NCBI RefSeq assembly: GCF_010731855.1
Contig: NZ_AP022620.1
Span: forward strand, 1,984,001-2,048,000
Source: Mycolicibacterium anyangense
GTDB lineage: Bacteria; Actinomycetota; Actinomycetes; Mycobacteriales; Mycobacteriaceae
Direction: 5' to 3'
DNA length: 64,000 nucleotides
Shown: positions 11,932-20,862 of the stretch, one piece after another
Position numbering within the stretch: the first letter of the stretch is position 1
Layout: each line of letters starts with the position of its first letter
Made by a program: the position numbers and the translations under genes
The notes under the pieces: model-generated
The model's input: only the letters and a program-made list of their open reading frames with translations
Databases searched by the model: none
What the model was told of the DNA's origin: nothing

Positions 11932-13470
11932 TCAGATCGTTGCGGACAGGAATTCCTCGGCAGCTGCCAGTGCCCGCTCGCGGTCGGCGGACACCAGTCC
12001 GATCCGGGTGCGCCGGTCCAGGATGTCATCGGCGCTCAGCGCCCCCTCGTGGGTCACGGCGAACTCGAATTCGGCGCGGGTGACATCGATCCCGTCAGCC
12101 ACGAGGTCAGTGGGCCGCTCGCAGCGCGCCGAGGCGATGACGTTGGGTGACTCCGCACCGTAGCGGGCCAGCAGCGAACCCGGAAGTTCGCTCGAGGTAC
12201 GCAGGGTGGCAACAGGATTGGCCGGCGCACCGACCAGGGGCAGGTTGCGGGTGCGGCACGGTCCCGCGCTCAACGATCGGGCTGCCAGCGCCCGGTCCAG
12301 CGTGTCCTGTGCCATGTGCCGGTACTCGGTCAGCTTGCCACCGACCACGCTGAACACCCCCGCGGCCGATTCGATGACGGCGTGGTCGCGGGACAGGTCC
12401 GACGTCCGGCCCTGCCCGGTGTCGATCAGCGGCCGCAGACCGGCATAGGCCCCGCGCACGTCGGCGGTGCTCAGTGCCGTTCCCAACGCGGTGTTGACCG
12501 TGTCGAGCAGAAAACTGACTTCGGCCGGAGTCGGTTCCGGCACATCCGGAATCGGCCCGGGCGCATCCTCATCGGTGAGCCCCAGGTACACCCGGCCCAG
12601 CTGTTCAGGCATGGCGAACACGAACCGGTTGATCTCGCCCGGTATCGGAATGGTCAGCGCCGCAGTGGGATTGCCGAACGAGGCGGCGTCGAACACCAGA
12701 TGGGTGCCACGGCTCGGGCGAAGCGTGATCGACGAGTCCACCTCACCCGCCCACACTCCCGTCGCATTGATGACCACCCGGGCGGTCACGGTAAGGGTCT
12801 CCCCCGTCAGCTCATCGGTCAGCAGCACCGAATCTCCGGTGGCCGACGCTGCCGACACCCGGGTCAGAATCCGGGTGCCGTGTTGGGCCGCGGTGCGGGC
12901 GACGGCGGTGACCAGACGGGCGTCGTCGATCAACTGTCCGTCGTAGGCCAGCAGCGCGCCGTCAAGGCCGTCGCGGCGCACGGTCGGCGCCATGGCCACG
13001 GCCTGCGCCGCGCCGATGCGCCGCGACCGCGGCAGTGTCGAGGAGCTGGTGCCGGCTAATGCGCGCAACGCATCACCGGCGGTGAATCCGACTCTGACCA
13101 AAGCACGTTGGGCCCGGCTCATCGATGGCAGCAGCGGCACCAACTGCGGCATGGCGTGCACCAGATGCGGGGCGTTGCGGGTCATCAGGATGCCGCGCTC
13201 GACCGCACTGCGGCGGGCGATGCCGACGTTGCCGGTGGCGAGGTAGCGCAGGCCGCCATGGACGAGCTTGGAGCTCCAGCGGCTGGTGCCGAACGCCAGG
13301 TCATGCTTGTCGACCAGCACCACCGACAGACCTCGGCTGGCAGCATCCAGAGCGATCCCGGTACCGGTGATGCCACCACCGATGACGATGACGTCGACGC
13401 GGCCGTCGTCTCCGAGGGCGGCCAGGTCAGCAGCGCGTCGCGTGGCGTTGAGAGCGGTGAGGTCACTCAT
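11932..13470 (-). CDS. glpD: Glycerol-3-phosphate dehydrogenase (FAD-dependent)
   Basis: GlpD oxidises sn-glycerol-3-phosphate to dihydroxyacetone phosphate and passes electrons to the quinone pool at the membrane. The 512-residue protein has the FAD-binding GGGITGTG motif near residue 31, then DKHDLAFGTSRWSSKLVHGG, typical of the family, and a C-terminal helical DAO_C region. The order glpD, TetR, divergent FAD oxidase, lipid kinase matches the Rv2249c-Rv2252 block as I recall it. It overlaps the upstream TetR gene by 4 bp, so regulator and enzyme are coupled. Confidence 0.94.
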   Translation of the reverse strand: MSDLTALNATRRAADLAALGDDGRVDVIVIGGGITGTGIALDAASRGLSVVLVDKHDLAFGTSRWSSKLVHGGLRYLATGNVGIARRSAVERGILMTRNAPHLVHAMPQLVPLLPSMSRAQRALVRVGFTAGDALRALAGTSSSTLPRSRRIGAAQAVAMAPTVRRDGLDGALLAYDGQLIDDARLVTAVARTAAQHGTRILTRVSAASATGDSVLLTDELTGETLTVTARVVINATGVWAGEVDSSITLRPSRGTHLVFDAASFGNPTAALTIPIPGEINRFVFAMPEQLGRVYLGLTDEDAPGPIPDVPEPTPAEVSFLLDTVNTALGTALSTADVRGAYAGLRPLIDTGQGRTSDLSRDHAVIESAAGVFSVVGGKLTEYRHMAQDTLDRALAARSLSAGPCRTRNLPLVGAPANPVATLRTSSELPGSLLARYGAESPNVIASARCERPTDLVADGIDVTRAEFEFAVTHEGALSADDILDRRTRIGLVSADRERALAAAEEFLSATI

Positions 13471-14048
13471 GGGGCGAGGTATCCGTTCAGTGCGTGGGAG
13501 AGTTCGGCAGCCAGCGAGTCGGCGTCGAGGATGGTCTCGACGATCGGACCGGACTGGATGGACGATTGGGCGATCAGCAGCACCATGGCCGACATCTGCC
13601 GGGCGTCGCCCGGCCGGACGCTGCCCTGGGCCTGGGCGGTGCGCAGTTCCTGTTCGACGAGGTCGATGAGGATCTGCTGGCTGGTGCCGAGGCGGCCGGT
13701 GATGTAGACCATGGCCAGCTCGGGTGCCGATCGCAGCACCGCGACGAGCAATTCGTCATCACGCAGCCGTTGGGCAGCCTCGACGATCCTGGCCACCACA
13801 CCATCGCGGCCGGGCTGCCGGGCCGGAACCGAGGCCCACGTGCCGGTGATCCGGTCGGTGAGCAGCGAGGCCAGGATCGTGCGGGTATCGGGCCAGCGGC
13901 GGTAGACCGTCGGGCGACTGACACCGGCCCGGCGGGCGATCTCGGCCAGGGTGACCCGATCGACGCCGAAATCCCGCACACAGCTGGCCGCGGCGGTCAT
14001 GATCCGGTCGTCGATGGCCACCGAATCCACGTTACTGATTGACAGCAT
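13467..14048 (-). CDS. TetR-family transcriptional regulator
   Basis: A 193-residue regulator with an N-terminal TetR helix-turn-helix: VTLAEIARRAGVSRPTVYRR at about residues 34-53, with a helical ligand domain after it. It is coupled to glpD by a 4-bp overlap and divergent from the AGPS-like oxidase with only 17 bp between starts. It therefore probably represses both directions from one site. A candidate palindrome at 14030-14064 covers its own start codon. The ligand is unknown; a glycerol-phosphate or ether-lipid-related metabolite would fit the neighbours, which is inference. Confidence 0.92.
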   Translation of the reverse strand: MLSISNVDSVAIDDRIMTAAASCVRDFGVDRVTLAEIARRAGVSRPTVYRRWPDTRTILASLLTDRITGTWASVPARQPGRDGVVARIVEAAQRLRDDELLVAVLRSAPELAMVYITGRLGTSQQILIDLVEQELRTAQAQGSVRPGDARQMSAMVLLIAQSSIQSGPIVETILDADSLAAELSHALNGYLAP

Positions 14049-14064
14049 GTGTAATACTGTAACG
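14030..14064. promoter_or_regulatory. Imperfect palindrome between divergent TetR and FAD-oxidase genes
   Basis: CGTTAC at 14030-14035 and GTAACG at 14059-14064 form perfect outer arms, with ACA/TGT as further symmetric inner bases. The site spans the TetR start codon and the whole divergent gap. It is a good candidate for the TetR operator controlling both transcription units. No binding data are implied. Confidence 0.5.
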
Positions 14065-14065
14065 C

Positions 14066-15682
14066 ATGATCAACGACGACGGCCAGAAGACCCTCATTCC
14101 GCCGATGGCGTGGAACGCCTGGGGCGACGCTGCGGCGGCCAAGCCGCTCTCCGACGGCATCCGCAACCTGCTCGAGCAGGCGCTCGGGGTTACGACCTCG
14201 ACCGTGCCCGCGCCGAGCATCGACGAGGTCGTCCTGCGGCCGTCGTCGCTTCCGGATCACGACCGGGACGGCCTGGCCGCCATCGTCGGCACCGACTTCG
14301 TCCACACCGCCGATCGTGAGCGCCTCCTGCATGCCGGCGGAAAGTCGACACTGGACCTGTTGCGCCGCAAGCAGACTCACCAGGACGCGCCCGACGCGGT
14401 GCTGCTGCCCGCCGACGAGGACGAGATCGCGGCTGTGCTGGCGTACTGCACCGAGCACGGTATCGCAGTGGTCCCGTTCGGCGGTGGTACCAGTGTGGTC
14501 GGCGGCCTGGATCCGATCCGGGGCCAGTTCGGCGCGGTGATCTCGCTGGATCTCCGTCGCCTCGATGCGCTGCACTGGCTCGACGAGACCTCAAGTGAGG
14601 CCGAACTCGGCGCCGGCGTCACCGGCCCCGATGCCGAGCGACTGCTGGGCGAGCGCGGCTTCTCCCTCGGGCACTTCCCGCAGAGCTTCCGGTTCGCCAC
14701 CATCGGCGGGTACGCCGCCACCAGGTCCTCAGGACAGGACTCGGCCGGGTATGGCCGGTTCAACGACATGATCCGGGGTCTCACGGTCGTCACACCGGTC
14801 GGGGTTCTCCACCTCGGCCGGGCGCCCGAGACCGCGGCCGGACCGGACCTGCGCGAACTCTTCTCGGGATCGGAGGGCGTCTTCGGCATCATCACCCGGG
14901 TGCGGCTGCGGGTGCACCCGGTTCCGGAGGCCGTGCGCTACGAGGCGTGGTCCTTCCCGGATTTCACCACCGGCGCGGCTGCTCTGCGCGCGGTCACCCA
15001 GATCGGCACCGGCCCGACCGTCCTGCGGTTGTCCGACGAGGCCGAGACCGGCGTCAACCTCGCCACCACCGGCAGCATCGGCGAGCAGACCATCACCGGC
15101 GGGTGCCTGGGCATCACGGTGTTCGAAGGCAGCGCCGAACATGCCGAGAGCAGGCACGCCGAAACCCGGGCGGTACTGGAGGCCAACGGCGGAACGTCAC
15201 TGGGCGAAGGCCCGGCCCGCGCCTGGGAGCACGGCCGGTTCGACGCACCCTACCTGCGCGACTCGCTGCTGGCAGCCGGGGCGCTGTGCGAGACGCTCGA
15301 GACGGCGACCACGTGGTCCAACCTCCCCACGCTGAAGGCGGCGGTCACCGAGGCGCTCACCACTTCGCTGGCGGAAAGCGGCACGCCGGCGCTGGTGATG
15401 TGCCACATTTCGCATGTGTACCCCACCGGAGCGTCGCTGTACTTCACTGTCGTGGCGGGCCAGCGCGGGGATGTCGCCGAGCAGTGGCGGGCCGCGAAAG
15501 TGGCTGCCTGCGAGGCGATCACCCGGGTGGGTGCGACGATCACGCATCACCATGCGGTCGGTGCCGACCACCGGTCGTGGATGACCGCCGAAGTCGGCGA
15601 CCTCGGGGTGAAGGTGCTGCAGGCCGTCAAACACGCGGTGGACCCGGCCGGAATCCTCAACCCGGGCAAGCTGATTCCATGA
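14066..15682 (+). CDS. FAD-binding oxidase, alkyl-DHAP-synthase-like
   Basis: A 538-residue member of the vanillyl-alcohol-oxidase flavoprotein superfamily. The FAD_binding_4 segment contains VVPFGGGTSVVGG (about residues 136-148) and FRFATIGGYAATRSSGQDS. The C-terminal oxidase domain has ITHHHAVGADHR, the histidine cluster typical of alkyldihydroxyacetonephosphate synthases. Mammalian AGPS makes the ether bond of ether lipids; whether mycobacterial homologues do so is unproven. It overlaps the downstream lipid kinase by 4 bp (ATGA), and glpD nearby also handles C3 phosphates, consistent with glycerolipid metabolism. Confidence 0.88.
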   Translation: MINDDGQKTLIPPMAWNAWGDAAAAKPLSDGIRNLLEQALGVTTSTVPAPSIDEVVLRPSSLPDHDRDGLAAIVGTDFVHTADRERLLHAGGKSTLDLLRRKQTHQDAPDAVLLPADEDEIAAVLAYCTEHGIAVVPFGGGTSVVGGLDPIRGQFGAVISLDLRRLDALHWLDETSSEAELGAGVTGPDAERLLGERGFSLGHFPQSFRFATIGGYAATRSSGQDSAGYGRFNDMIRGLTVVTPVGVLHLGRAPETAAGPDLRELFSGSEGVFGIITRVRLRVHPVPEAVRYEAWSFPDFTTGAAALRAVTQIGTGPTVLRLSDEAETGVNLATTGSIGEQTITGGCLGITVFEGSAEHAESRHAETRAVLEANGGTSLGEGPARAWEHGRFDAPYLRDSLLAAGALCETLETATTWSNLPTLKAAVTEALTTSLAESGTPALVMCHISHVYPTGASLYFTVVAGQRGDVAEQWRAAKVAACEAITRVGATITHHHAVGADHRSWMTAEVGDLGVKVLQAVKHAVDPAGILNPGKLIP

Positions 15683-16575
15683 TCAGCCAGGTCACGGTGC
15701 TGACGAACCCGATGTCCGGGCATGGCAATGCGCCGCACGCCTCGGAGCGGGCGGTGGCGCGGTTCCAAGAGTTGGGGATCGACGTCGTCCAGGTCGTCGG
15801 CCGTGACGCTGCCCATGCCCGCGAACTCGTCGACGAGGCACTGCGCCAGGACACCGACGCGCTCGTCGTGGTGGGCGGCGACGGAGTGATCCGGCTGGCA
15901 CTGCAGGCGTTGGCCGGCACCGGGATTCCGTTGGGAATCGTGCCCGCCGGAACCGGCAACGACCATGCTCGCGAATATCGGCTGCCGACAAGCGATCCCG
16001 CAGGGGCGGTCGACATCATCGCGGCGGGTCATACCGAGACAGTCGACCTAGGGCTGATCAAAGGTTCGGACGGCAGCAGCACCTGGTTCGGCACCGTTGC
16101 GGCAACGGGTTTCGACTCGCTGGTCAGCGACCGGGTGAACCGGATGAGTTGGCCGCACGGCCGGATGCGCTACAACCTGGCGATGGTAGCCGAGCTGTCG
16201 AAGCTGCGACTGCTGCCGTTCCGGATGGTCCTCGACGGGGAGCGTGAGATCACCACCCGCCTGACGCTGGCAGCCTTCGGCAACACCCGCAGCTACGGCG
16301 GCGGCATGCAGATCTGTCCGGGCGCCAACCACTCGGACGGGATGCTCGACATCACGATGGTTCATTCGGCATCACGGAGCCGGCTGATCCGGTTGTTCCC
16401 CACGGTGTTCAAGGGCACTCATGTCAACCTCGACGAGGTCACCGTCGATCGGGCGCGGACCATCACGGTCGAATCCCCCGGGATCAACGCCTACGCCGAC
16501 GGCGACTACGTCTGCCCGCTGCCCGCCGAGATCTCGGCGGTGCCCGGCGCGCTGAAGCTTTTCGTTCCGGCTTAG
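15679..16575 (+). CDS. Diacylglycerol/lipid kinase, DAGKc family
   Basis: A 298-residue kinase of the DAGK catalytic family that phosphorylates lipid alcohols with ATP. N-terminal TNPMSGHGNA and VVVGGDGVIRLALQAL (about residues 59-77) form the nucleotide-binding region, followed by GIVPAGTGNDHARE. The usual GGDGT reads GGDGV here; I recall the same substitution in the M. tuberculosis homologue Rv2252, reported as a diacylglycerol kinase linked to phosphatidylinositol mannosides. The start was set at ATG 15679, overlapping the oxidase stop by 4 bp. Longer readings in this frame run antisense-like through the oxidase gene and were excluded. Confidence 0.92.
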   Translation: MISQVTVLTNPMSGHGNAPHASERAVARFQELGIDVVQVVGRDAAHARELVDEALRQDTDALVVVGGDGVIRLALQALAGTGIPLGIVPAGTGNDHAREYRLPTSDPAGAVDIIAAGHTETVDLGLIKGSDGSSTWFGTVAATGFDSLVSDRVNRMSWPHGRMRYNLAMVAELSKLRLLPFRMVLDGEREITTRLTLAAFGNTRSYGGGMQICPGANHSDGMLDITMVHSASRSRLIRLFPTVFKGTHVNLDEVTVDRARTITVESPGINAYADGDYVCPLPAEISAVPGALKLFVPA

Positions 16576-16594
16576 CCGATGGCACGCTGGCCGC

Positions 16595-16770
16595 ATGTCC
16601 ACGTTCGAGCGATGACCGCCGCGGACGCCGAGCTCGTCGCGAGGTGGCGGTACGACGGCCGCAGTCTTAACCTCACCCGCCGCATGGGCTTCGAACCGGC
16701 CGGAGATGTCACGTCTTCGCAGGTCATACACCGGATCATCGTCCGGGCGCCTCTTGTCACACCCCCATGA
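16595..16770 (+). pseudogene. Relic of a GNAT acetyltransferase gene
   Basis: The translated segment MTAADAELVARWRYDG (from 16611) looks like the first strand/helix of a GNAT N-acetyltransferase, and LNLTRRMGFEPAGDVTSSQ (from about 16669) looks like its last helix and strand. About 100 expected residues between them, including the acetyl-CoA loop, are missing. In the neighbouring frame ATG at 16595 reads MSTFER before a stop, suggesting a single-base frameshift at the former N-terminus. The remains are in one open frame of about 60 codons but cannot form the fold. This is inferred from family pattern recall. Confidence 0.5.
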
Positions 16771-16783
16771 CATACTCGAACAC

Positions 16784-18244
16784 ATGTTCGACGATGGTCT
16801 GCGATCTGCCAGCGACGCCGAGGTCGTCAGGGCCATCGCGGACTTCGCCCGCGAGGAAGCCAGGACCGCGGCCAAGCGCATCGCGGCGATCAGCGAGCTG
16901 GTGCGCAGGCGCTGCGGTGACGACGAGCGCGCCTACTGGGCGTGCGACCCATGGGATGCTGCGGCAGCCGAGATCGGGGCCGCCCTCGGCGTCAGCCGCG
17001 GGCGCGCGTCCGGTGACATGCATCTTGGGCTTTCGCTGCGCTACCGACTGCCTCAGGTGGCCGACTTGTTCATGGACGGCCTGATCAGCCATCGCGTCTG
17101 CGCCGCCATCGCCGACCGCACCGACCTGATCCAGGACCAGACAGCGCTCGATCTCATCGACTCCGCGATCGCCGAGCATGCCCGCGCGTGGGGCATCTTG
17201 TCGGCGTACAAGCTCGAGAAGGCCATCGACGCGTGGGTGGACAGGATCGATCCCGGCGCGCTACACCAGGCCCGGTCCCGGGCCCGGGATCGGGATGTCC
17301 AGTTCGGCTCCCGGAACGACGTGGCGGGGTCAACTTCCGTGCACGGCCGCCTCTTCGCCACCGATGCCAGGCTGCTCGACAGGCGCCTCATGCAGATGGC
17401 CCGCGGCGTGTGCGACGACGACCCGCGCACGCTGGGCCAGCGCCGCGCCGACGCCCTTGGCGCACTGGCCGCCGGCTCGGATCGACTCGCCTGCCAGTGC
17501 GGCACACCGGAGTGCCCGGCGGCCGACGACGACGGACGGGCCGGCAGCGTCGTGATCCATGTGGTGACCGACGCCGACGTCACCACCCTCACCCCGGATC
17601 CGGCGATGTCCGGAGCCGATGTCCCGGCAGCCGATGGCGCGGTTAGCGGGCAGGCGACGGCAACGCTGACCGGTCGCGGCGGGATCGTCCCGACATCACT
17701 GCTTGCAGAATTCACCAGCCGGGGCGCCCGGGTGCGCAACATCCGTAGGCCGTCCGAGCAGCCCGAGTCGGGCTACCGCCCCTCGGCGGCTTTGGAAGAG
17801 TTCGTCCGGTTCCGCGACCTCACCTGCCGCTTCCCCCAGTGCGATGTGCCCGCAGAAGCCTGCGACATCGACCACACCATTCCGTGGCCGGCCGGTCCCA
17901 CGCACCCGTCCAACCTCAAGTGCATGTGCCGAAAAGATCACTTGCTCAAGACTTTCTGGGACGGTTGGTCAGATGTGCAGTTCCCCGACGGAACCGTCGA
18001 GTGGACGTCACCGACCGGCGAGGTCTACGCGACGAAACCCGGCAGCCTGATCCTGTTCCCGCGGTGGAACATCACCACCAGCCCACTGCCTCCGCGGCAA
18101 CCGATTGACCCGTCCCGGGCTCGCACCCTGATGATGCCGACTCGGCGACGAACCAGGGCCCAGAACCGGGCCCGCTACATCAGCCGCGAGCGCGCCGTCA
18201 ACGACGTGCGCGTTGCGAAACGCAGCGAACCGCCGCCGTTCTGA
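16784..18244 (+). CDS. DUF222/HNH endonuclease protein, 13E12 repeat family
   Basis: A 486-residue protein with an N-terminal DUF222 region (to about residue 330) and a C-terminal HNH nuclease module with CRFPQCDVPAEACDIDHTIP and later SNLKCMCRKDHLLKTF. Cysteines pair as two zinc-like CxxC-type knuckles around the DH of the HNH motif. Such 13E12 proteins occur in many copies in mycobacteria and are often associated with genome plasticity; their function is not established. I chose ATG 16784, where the sequence MFDDGLRSASDAEVV begins. Upstream extension would overlap the GNAT relic. Confidence 0.88.
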   Translation: MFDDGLRSASDAEVVRAIADFAREEARTAAKRIAAISELVRRRCGDDERAYWACDPWDAAAAEIGAALGVSRGRASGDMHLGLSLRYRLPQVADLFMDGLISHRVCAAIADRTDLIQDQTALDLIDSAIAEHARAWGILSAYKLEKAIDAWVDRIDPGALHQARSRARDRDVQFGSRNDVAGSTSVHGRLFATDARLLDRRLMQMARGVCDDDPRTLGQRRADALGALAAGSDRLACQCGTPECPAADDDGRAGSVVIHVVTDADVTTLTPDPAMSGADVPAADGAVSGQATATLTGRGGIVPTSLLAEFTSRGARVRNIRRPSEQPESGYRPSAALEEFVRFRDLTCRFPQCDVPAEACDIDHTIPWPAGPTHPSNLKCMCRKDHLLKTFWDGWSDVQFPDGTVEWTSPTGEVYATKPGSLILFPRWNITTSPLPPRQPIDPSRARTLMMPTRRRTRAQNRARYISRERAVNDVRVAKRSEPPPF

Positions 18245-18248
18245 CGGC

Positions 18249-18761
18249 TCAGCCGACGCCGCGGCTCAGCCAGCTGACCTCACCGCTGTCGCCACCGTCG
18301 CGATAGGGCTCAAGCGCGTCGTCCCACGCGGTGCCCAGCACCGAATCCAACTCGGCAGCCAGGGTGTCGGCGCCGGCGGCCATCAGGTCACGCAGTCGCA
18401 TCTCCCCGACCATGGTGTCGCCATTGGCGCTCATCGATCCGCTCCACAGCCCCAGCTGCGGGGTATGGCAGAACCGCTGGCCGTCCACACCCGCGCTCGG
18501 ATCTTCGGTGACCTCGAAACGCAGCACCGACCAGGAGCGCAGGGCGTTGGCCAGCCGCGCACCCGTTCCGACCGGACCAACCCAATTGGTCACCGCGCGC
18601 AGCTGGCCGGGCATGGCCGGTTGCGGGGTCCACTTCAGGTTCGCCCTGGCATTCAGGGTCGACGACAACGCCCACTCGACATGTGGGCACACCGCCGCGG
18701 GCGAGGCGTGGACGTACACCACGCCAGTCGTCGCGTCGGCGAACTGGTTCGACGCACGCAT
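18249..18761 (-). CDS. DUF3145 family protein
   Basis: A 170-residue protein beginning MRASNQFADATTGVVYVHAS, the strongly conserved start of the actinobacterial DUF3145 family as I recall it. AAGGAG lies just upstream of this ATG on the minus strand, so the longer frame to 18800 was rejected. No catalytic motif, signal peptide or membrane segment is visible. The family is widespread in mycobacteria and lacks a known role. It converges on the 13E12 gene with only 4 bp between stops, and its own upstream neighbour is the serine hydrolase on the same strand. Confidence 0.85.
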   Translation of the reverse strand: MRASNQFADATTGVVYVHASPAAVCPHVEWALSSTLNARANLKWTPQPAMPGQLRAVTNWVGPVGTGARLANALRSWSVLRFEVTEDPSAGVDGQRFCHTPQLGLWSGSMSANGDTMVGEMRLRDLMAAGADTLAAELDSVLGTAWDDALEPYRDGGDSGEVSWLSRGVG

Positions 18762-18868
18762 AACTTGCTCCTTCGGCTCCACGAGGGACGTCTTCCCCAA
18801 CGACCTGGTGTGCAGAAGATGCAGTTGTTTCGTGCGTGTTTATTGTGCCTTGTGGGACGCCTGTTGCG

Positions 18869-19696
18869 CTAGTCGGCCCCGTACTCTCTCAGAACTTCAT
18901 CAGACAAGGCCGGCCAGAGCGGTTTGGCCCACTCGTCGAAGTCCCGTGCCGTCAGCACGACCAGGGCCAACGCCCGTTCCGGCTCCACCCAGATGAACGT
19001 GCCGGTCTGACCGAAATGCCCGAACGTCCGCGCCGAGTTCAGCGACCCGGTCCAGTGCGGCGACTTGCCGTCCCTGATCTCGAACCCCAGCCCCCAGTCG
19101 TTGGGCCGCTGCACGCCAAACCCGGGCAGCACACCCGTCAGCCCGGGGAACTGCACACTGATGGCCTCGGCATGCAGCTGTGCCGACACCGTCCGGGGCA
19201 CCAGCAGATCCCCGGCGAACAGCGCCAGATCCGCGACCGTCGACACCGCCCCATAGCCGGCCGCCACCGCACCGTCGATCAACCGCGATGACACCATCCC
19301 GAGTGGTTCGAAGATCGCCTCCGCCAGGTATTGCCCGAACTCGATCCCGGAGTTCTGCTCGATCGCCTCGGCCAGCACCGTGAAGCCGTAGTTCGAGTAG
19401 ACCCGCCGCTTGCCGGGTTCGGCCATCACCTCGGCCGAATGCATCGCCAGCCCCGACGCATGGGCCAGCAGGTGCCGAACGGTACTTCCGGGCGGGCCGG
19501 CCGGAGTATCCAGTTCGAACACCTCTTCCTCGACGGCGACCTGGGCGGCCCGGGCGACAAGAGGCTTGGTGACCGAGGCCAGGCGGTACTCGGCGTCGAG
19601 ATCGCCGTACCGGGCCAGGACACCGGACCGCCCGACCACCGCGGCCGACGCAGCGGGCACCGGCCAGTCGGCGATGACGTCCAGAGGGGTGGGCAT
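18869..19696 (-). CDS. Beta-lactamase-related serine hydrolase
   Basis: A 275-residue protein with the catalytic motifs of the class C beta-lactamase/DD-peptidase family: SxxK in ASVTKPL (about residues 41-47) and YxN in VYSNYGF (about 101). No signal peptide is obvious, so it is likely cytoplasmic and an esterase or peptidase rather than a resistance beta-lactamase. It is shorter than the usual 380 residues, comparable with the M. tuberculosis homologue Rv2257c as I recall. It is divergent from mscR across 80 bp. Confidence 0.88.
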   Translation of the reverse strand: MPTPLDVIADWPVPAASAAVVGRSGVLARYGDLDAEYRLASVTKPLVARAAQVAVEEEVFELDTPAGPPGSTVRHLLAHASGLAMHSAEVMAEPGKRRVYSNYGFTVLAEAIEQNSGIEFGQYLAEAIFEPLGMVSSRLIDGAVAAGYGAVSTVADLALFAGDLLVPRTVSAQLHAEAISVQFPGLTGVLPGFGVQRPNDWGLGFEIRDGKSPHWTGSLNSARTFGHFGQTGTFIWVEPERALALVVLTARDFDEWAKPLWPALSDEVLREYGAD

Positions 19697-19767
19697 CGGG
19701 TGAGGCTAGCCCAGCCCGTACCGTCATGTGGTACGGCCATGCGGCAATCCGGTGGGCTCACGCTAAG

Positions 19768-19787
19768 GTTTGACTCATGAGTCAAAC
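19768..19787. promoter_or_regulatory. Perfect 20-bp palindrome over the mscR start codon
   Basis: GTTTGACTCATGAGTCAAAC is a perfect inverted repeat whose centre falls within the mscR ATG (19777-19779). TAAGGT at 19764-19769 fits the mycobacterial -10 pattern TANNNT and would place transcription start at or very near the ATG, giving a leaderless mRNA. The palindrome thus overlaps the presumed -10, start point and first codons. It could be an operator or an mRNA hairpin. Confidence 0.65.
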
Positions 19788-20862
19788 AGTGCGCGGTGTG
19801 ATTTCTCGATCCAAGAAGCAACCCGTAGAGCTCGTCGACATCGTCATCCCCGATCCCGGTCCGGGCGAGGTGGTCGTCGACGTCATCGCCTGCGGTGTCT
19901 GCCATACCGACCTGACCTACCGCGAGGGCGGCATCAACGACGAATACCCCTTCCTGCTGGGCCACGAGGCTGCCGGCACTGTCGAAGCCGTCGGCGAGGG
20001 CGTCACCAACGTGGCCCCCGGCGACTTCGTGGTCCTCAACTGGCGCGCGGTCTGCGGCCAGTGCCGCGCCTGCAAGCGTGGCCGGCCGTGGTACTGCTTC
20101 AACACGTTCAACGCCACCCAGAAGATGACCCTGACCGACGGCACCGAACTCACCCCGGCCCTGGGTATCGGCGCCTTCGCCGACAAGACCCTGGTGCACG
20201 AAGGTCAGTGCACCAAAGTCGATCCCGAGGCCGACCCCGCAGTGGCGGGCCTGCTCGGCTGCGGCGTGATGGCCGGCCTGGGTGCCGCGGTCAACACCGG
20301 CAATATCGGGCGTGACGACACCGTGGCGGTCATCGGCTGCGGCGGTGTCGGCGACGCCGCCATCGCCGGGGCCGCACTGGTGGGAGCGAAGAAGATCATC
20401 GCCGTCGACACCGACAACACCAAGCTGGCCTGGGCCCGTGATTTCGGCGCCACCCACACCGTCAACGCCAAGGAGTTCGACGTCGTCGAAACCATCCAGG
20501 ACCTCACCGACGGGTTCGGCGCCGACGTGGTCATCGACGCCGTCGGCCGCCCGGAGACCTGGAAGCAGGCGTTCTACGCCCGCGATCTGGCCGGAACCGT
20601 TGTCCTGGTTGGTGTTCCGACACCGGACATGAAGCTGGAGATGCCGCTGGTGGACTTCTTCTCCCGCGGCGGCGCACTCAAGTCGTCCTGGTACGGCGAC
20701 TGCCTCCCCGAGCGCGACTTCCCCACCCTCATCAGCCTGTACCGCCAGGGCCGGCTGCCACTGGAGAAGTTCGTCTCCGAGCGGATCGGCCTCGAGGGCA
20801 TCGAGGACGCCTTCCACAAGATGCACGCCGGCGAGGTGCTGCGATCGGTGGTAGTCCTGTAA
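19777..20862 (+). CDS. mscR: S-nitrosomycothiol reductase / mycothiol-dependent formaldehyde dehydrogenase
   Basis: A 361-residue class III-type zinc alcohol dehydrogenase. It has catalytic zinc ligands in [10 protein letters not shown] and GHEAAG, structural zinc cysteines in [15 protein letters not shown], and the NAD-binding [10 protein letters not shown] (about residues 187-196). Mycobacterial members use mycothiol adducts (S-hydroxymethyl or S-nitroso mycothiol) in formaldehyde and nitric-oxide detoxification. The next gene, an MBL-fold hydrolase, starts on the last base of the stop codon, as in the Rv2259-Rv2260 pair I recall. The hydrolase may act on the thioester product. The start codon lies inside a palindrome. 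Confidence 0.94.
   Translation: MSQTVRGVISRSKKQPVELVDIVIPDPGPGEVVVDVIACGVCHTDLTYREGGINDEYPFLLGHEAAGTVEAVGEGVTNVAPGDFVVLNWRAVCGQCRACKRGRPWYCFNTFNATQKMTLTDGTELTPALGIGAFADKTLVHEGQCTKVDPEADPAVAGLLGCGVMAGLGAAVNTGNIGRDDTVAVIGCGGVGDAAIAGAALVGAKKIIAVDTDNTKLAWARDFGATHTVNAKEFDVVETIQDLTDGFGADVVIDAVGRPETWKQAFYARDLAGTVVLVGVPTPDMKLEMPLVDFFSRGGALKSSWYGDCLPERDFPTLISLYRQGRLPLEKFVSERIGLEGIEDAFHKMHAGEVLRSVVVL

Noticed and set aside
16784..18244. 13E12/HNH protein as a homing endonuclease or a phage-defence nuclease
   Set aside because: The DUF222-HNH layout is that of the common mycobacterial repeat family, and no defence partner genes, intron or intein boundaries surround it.
18869..19696. Antibiotic-resistance beta-lactamase
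   Set aside because: The SxxK and YxN motifs fit the class C-like superfamily, but there is no signal peptide, the protein is short, and it sits in a conserved core block as a general serine hydrolase.
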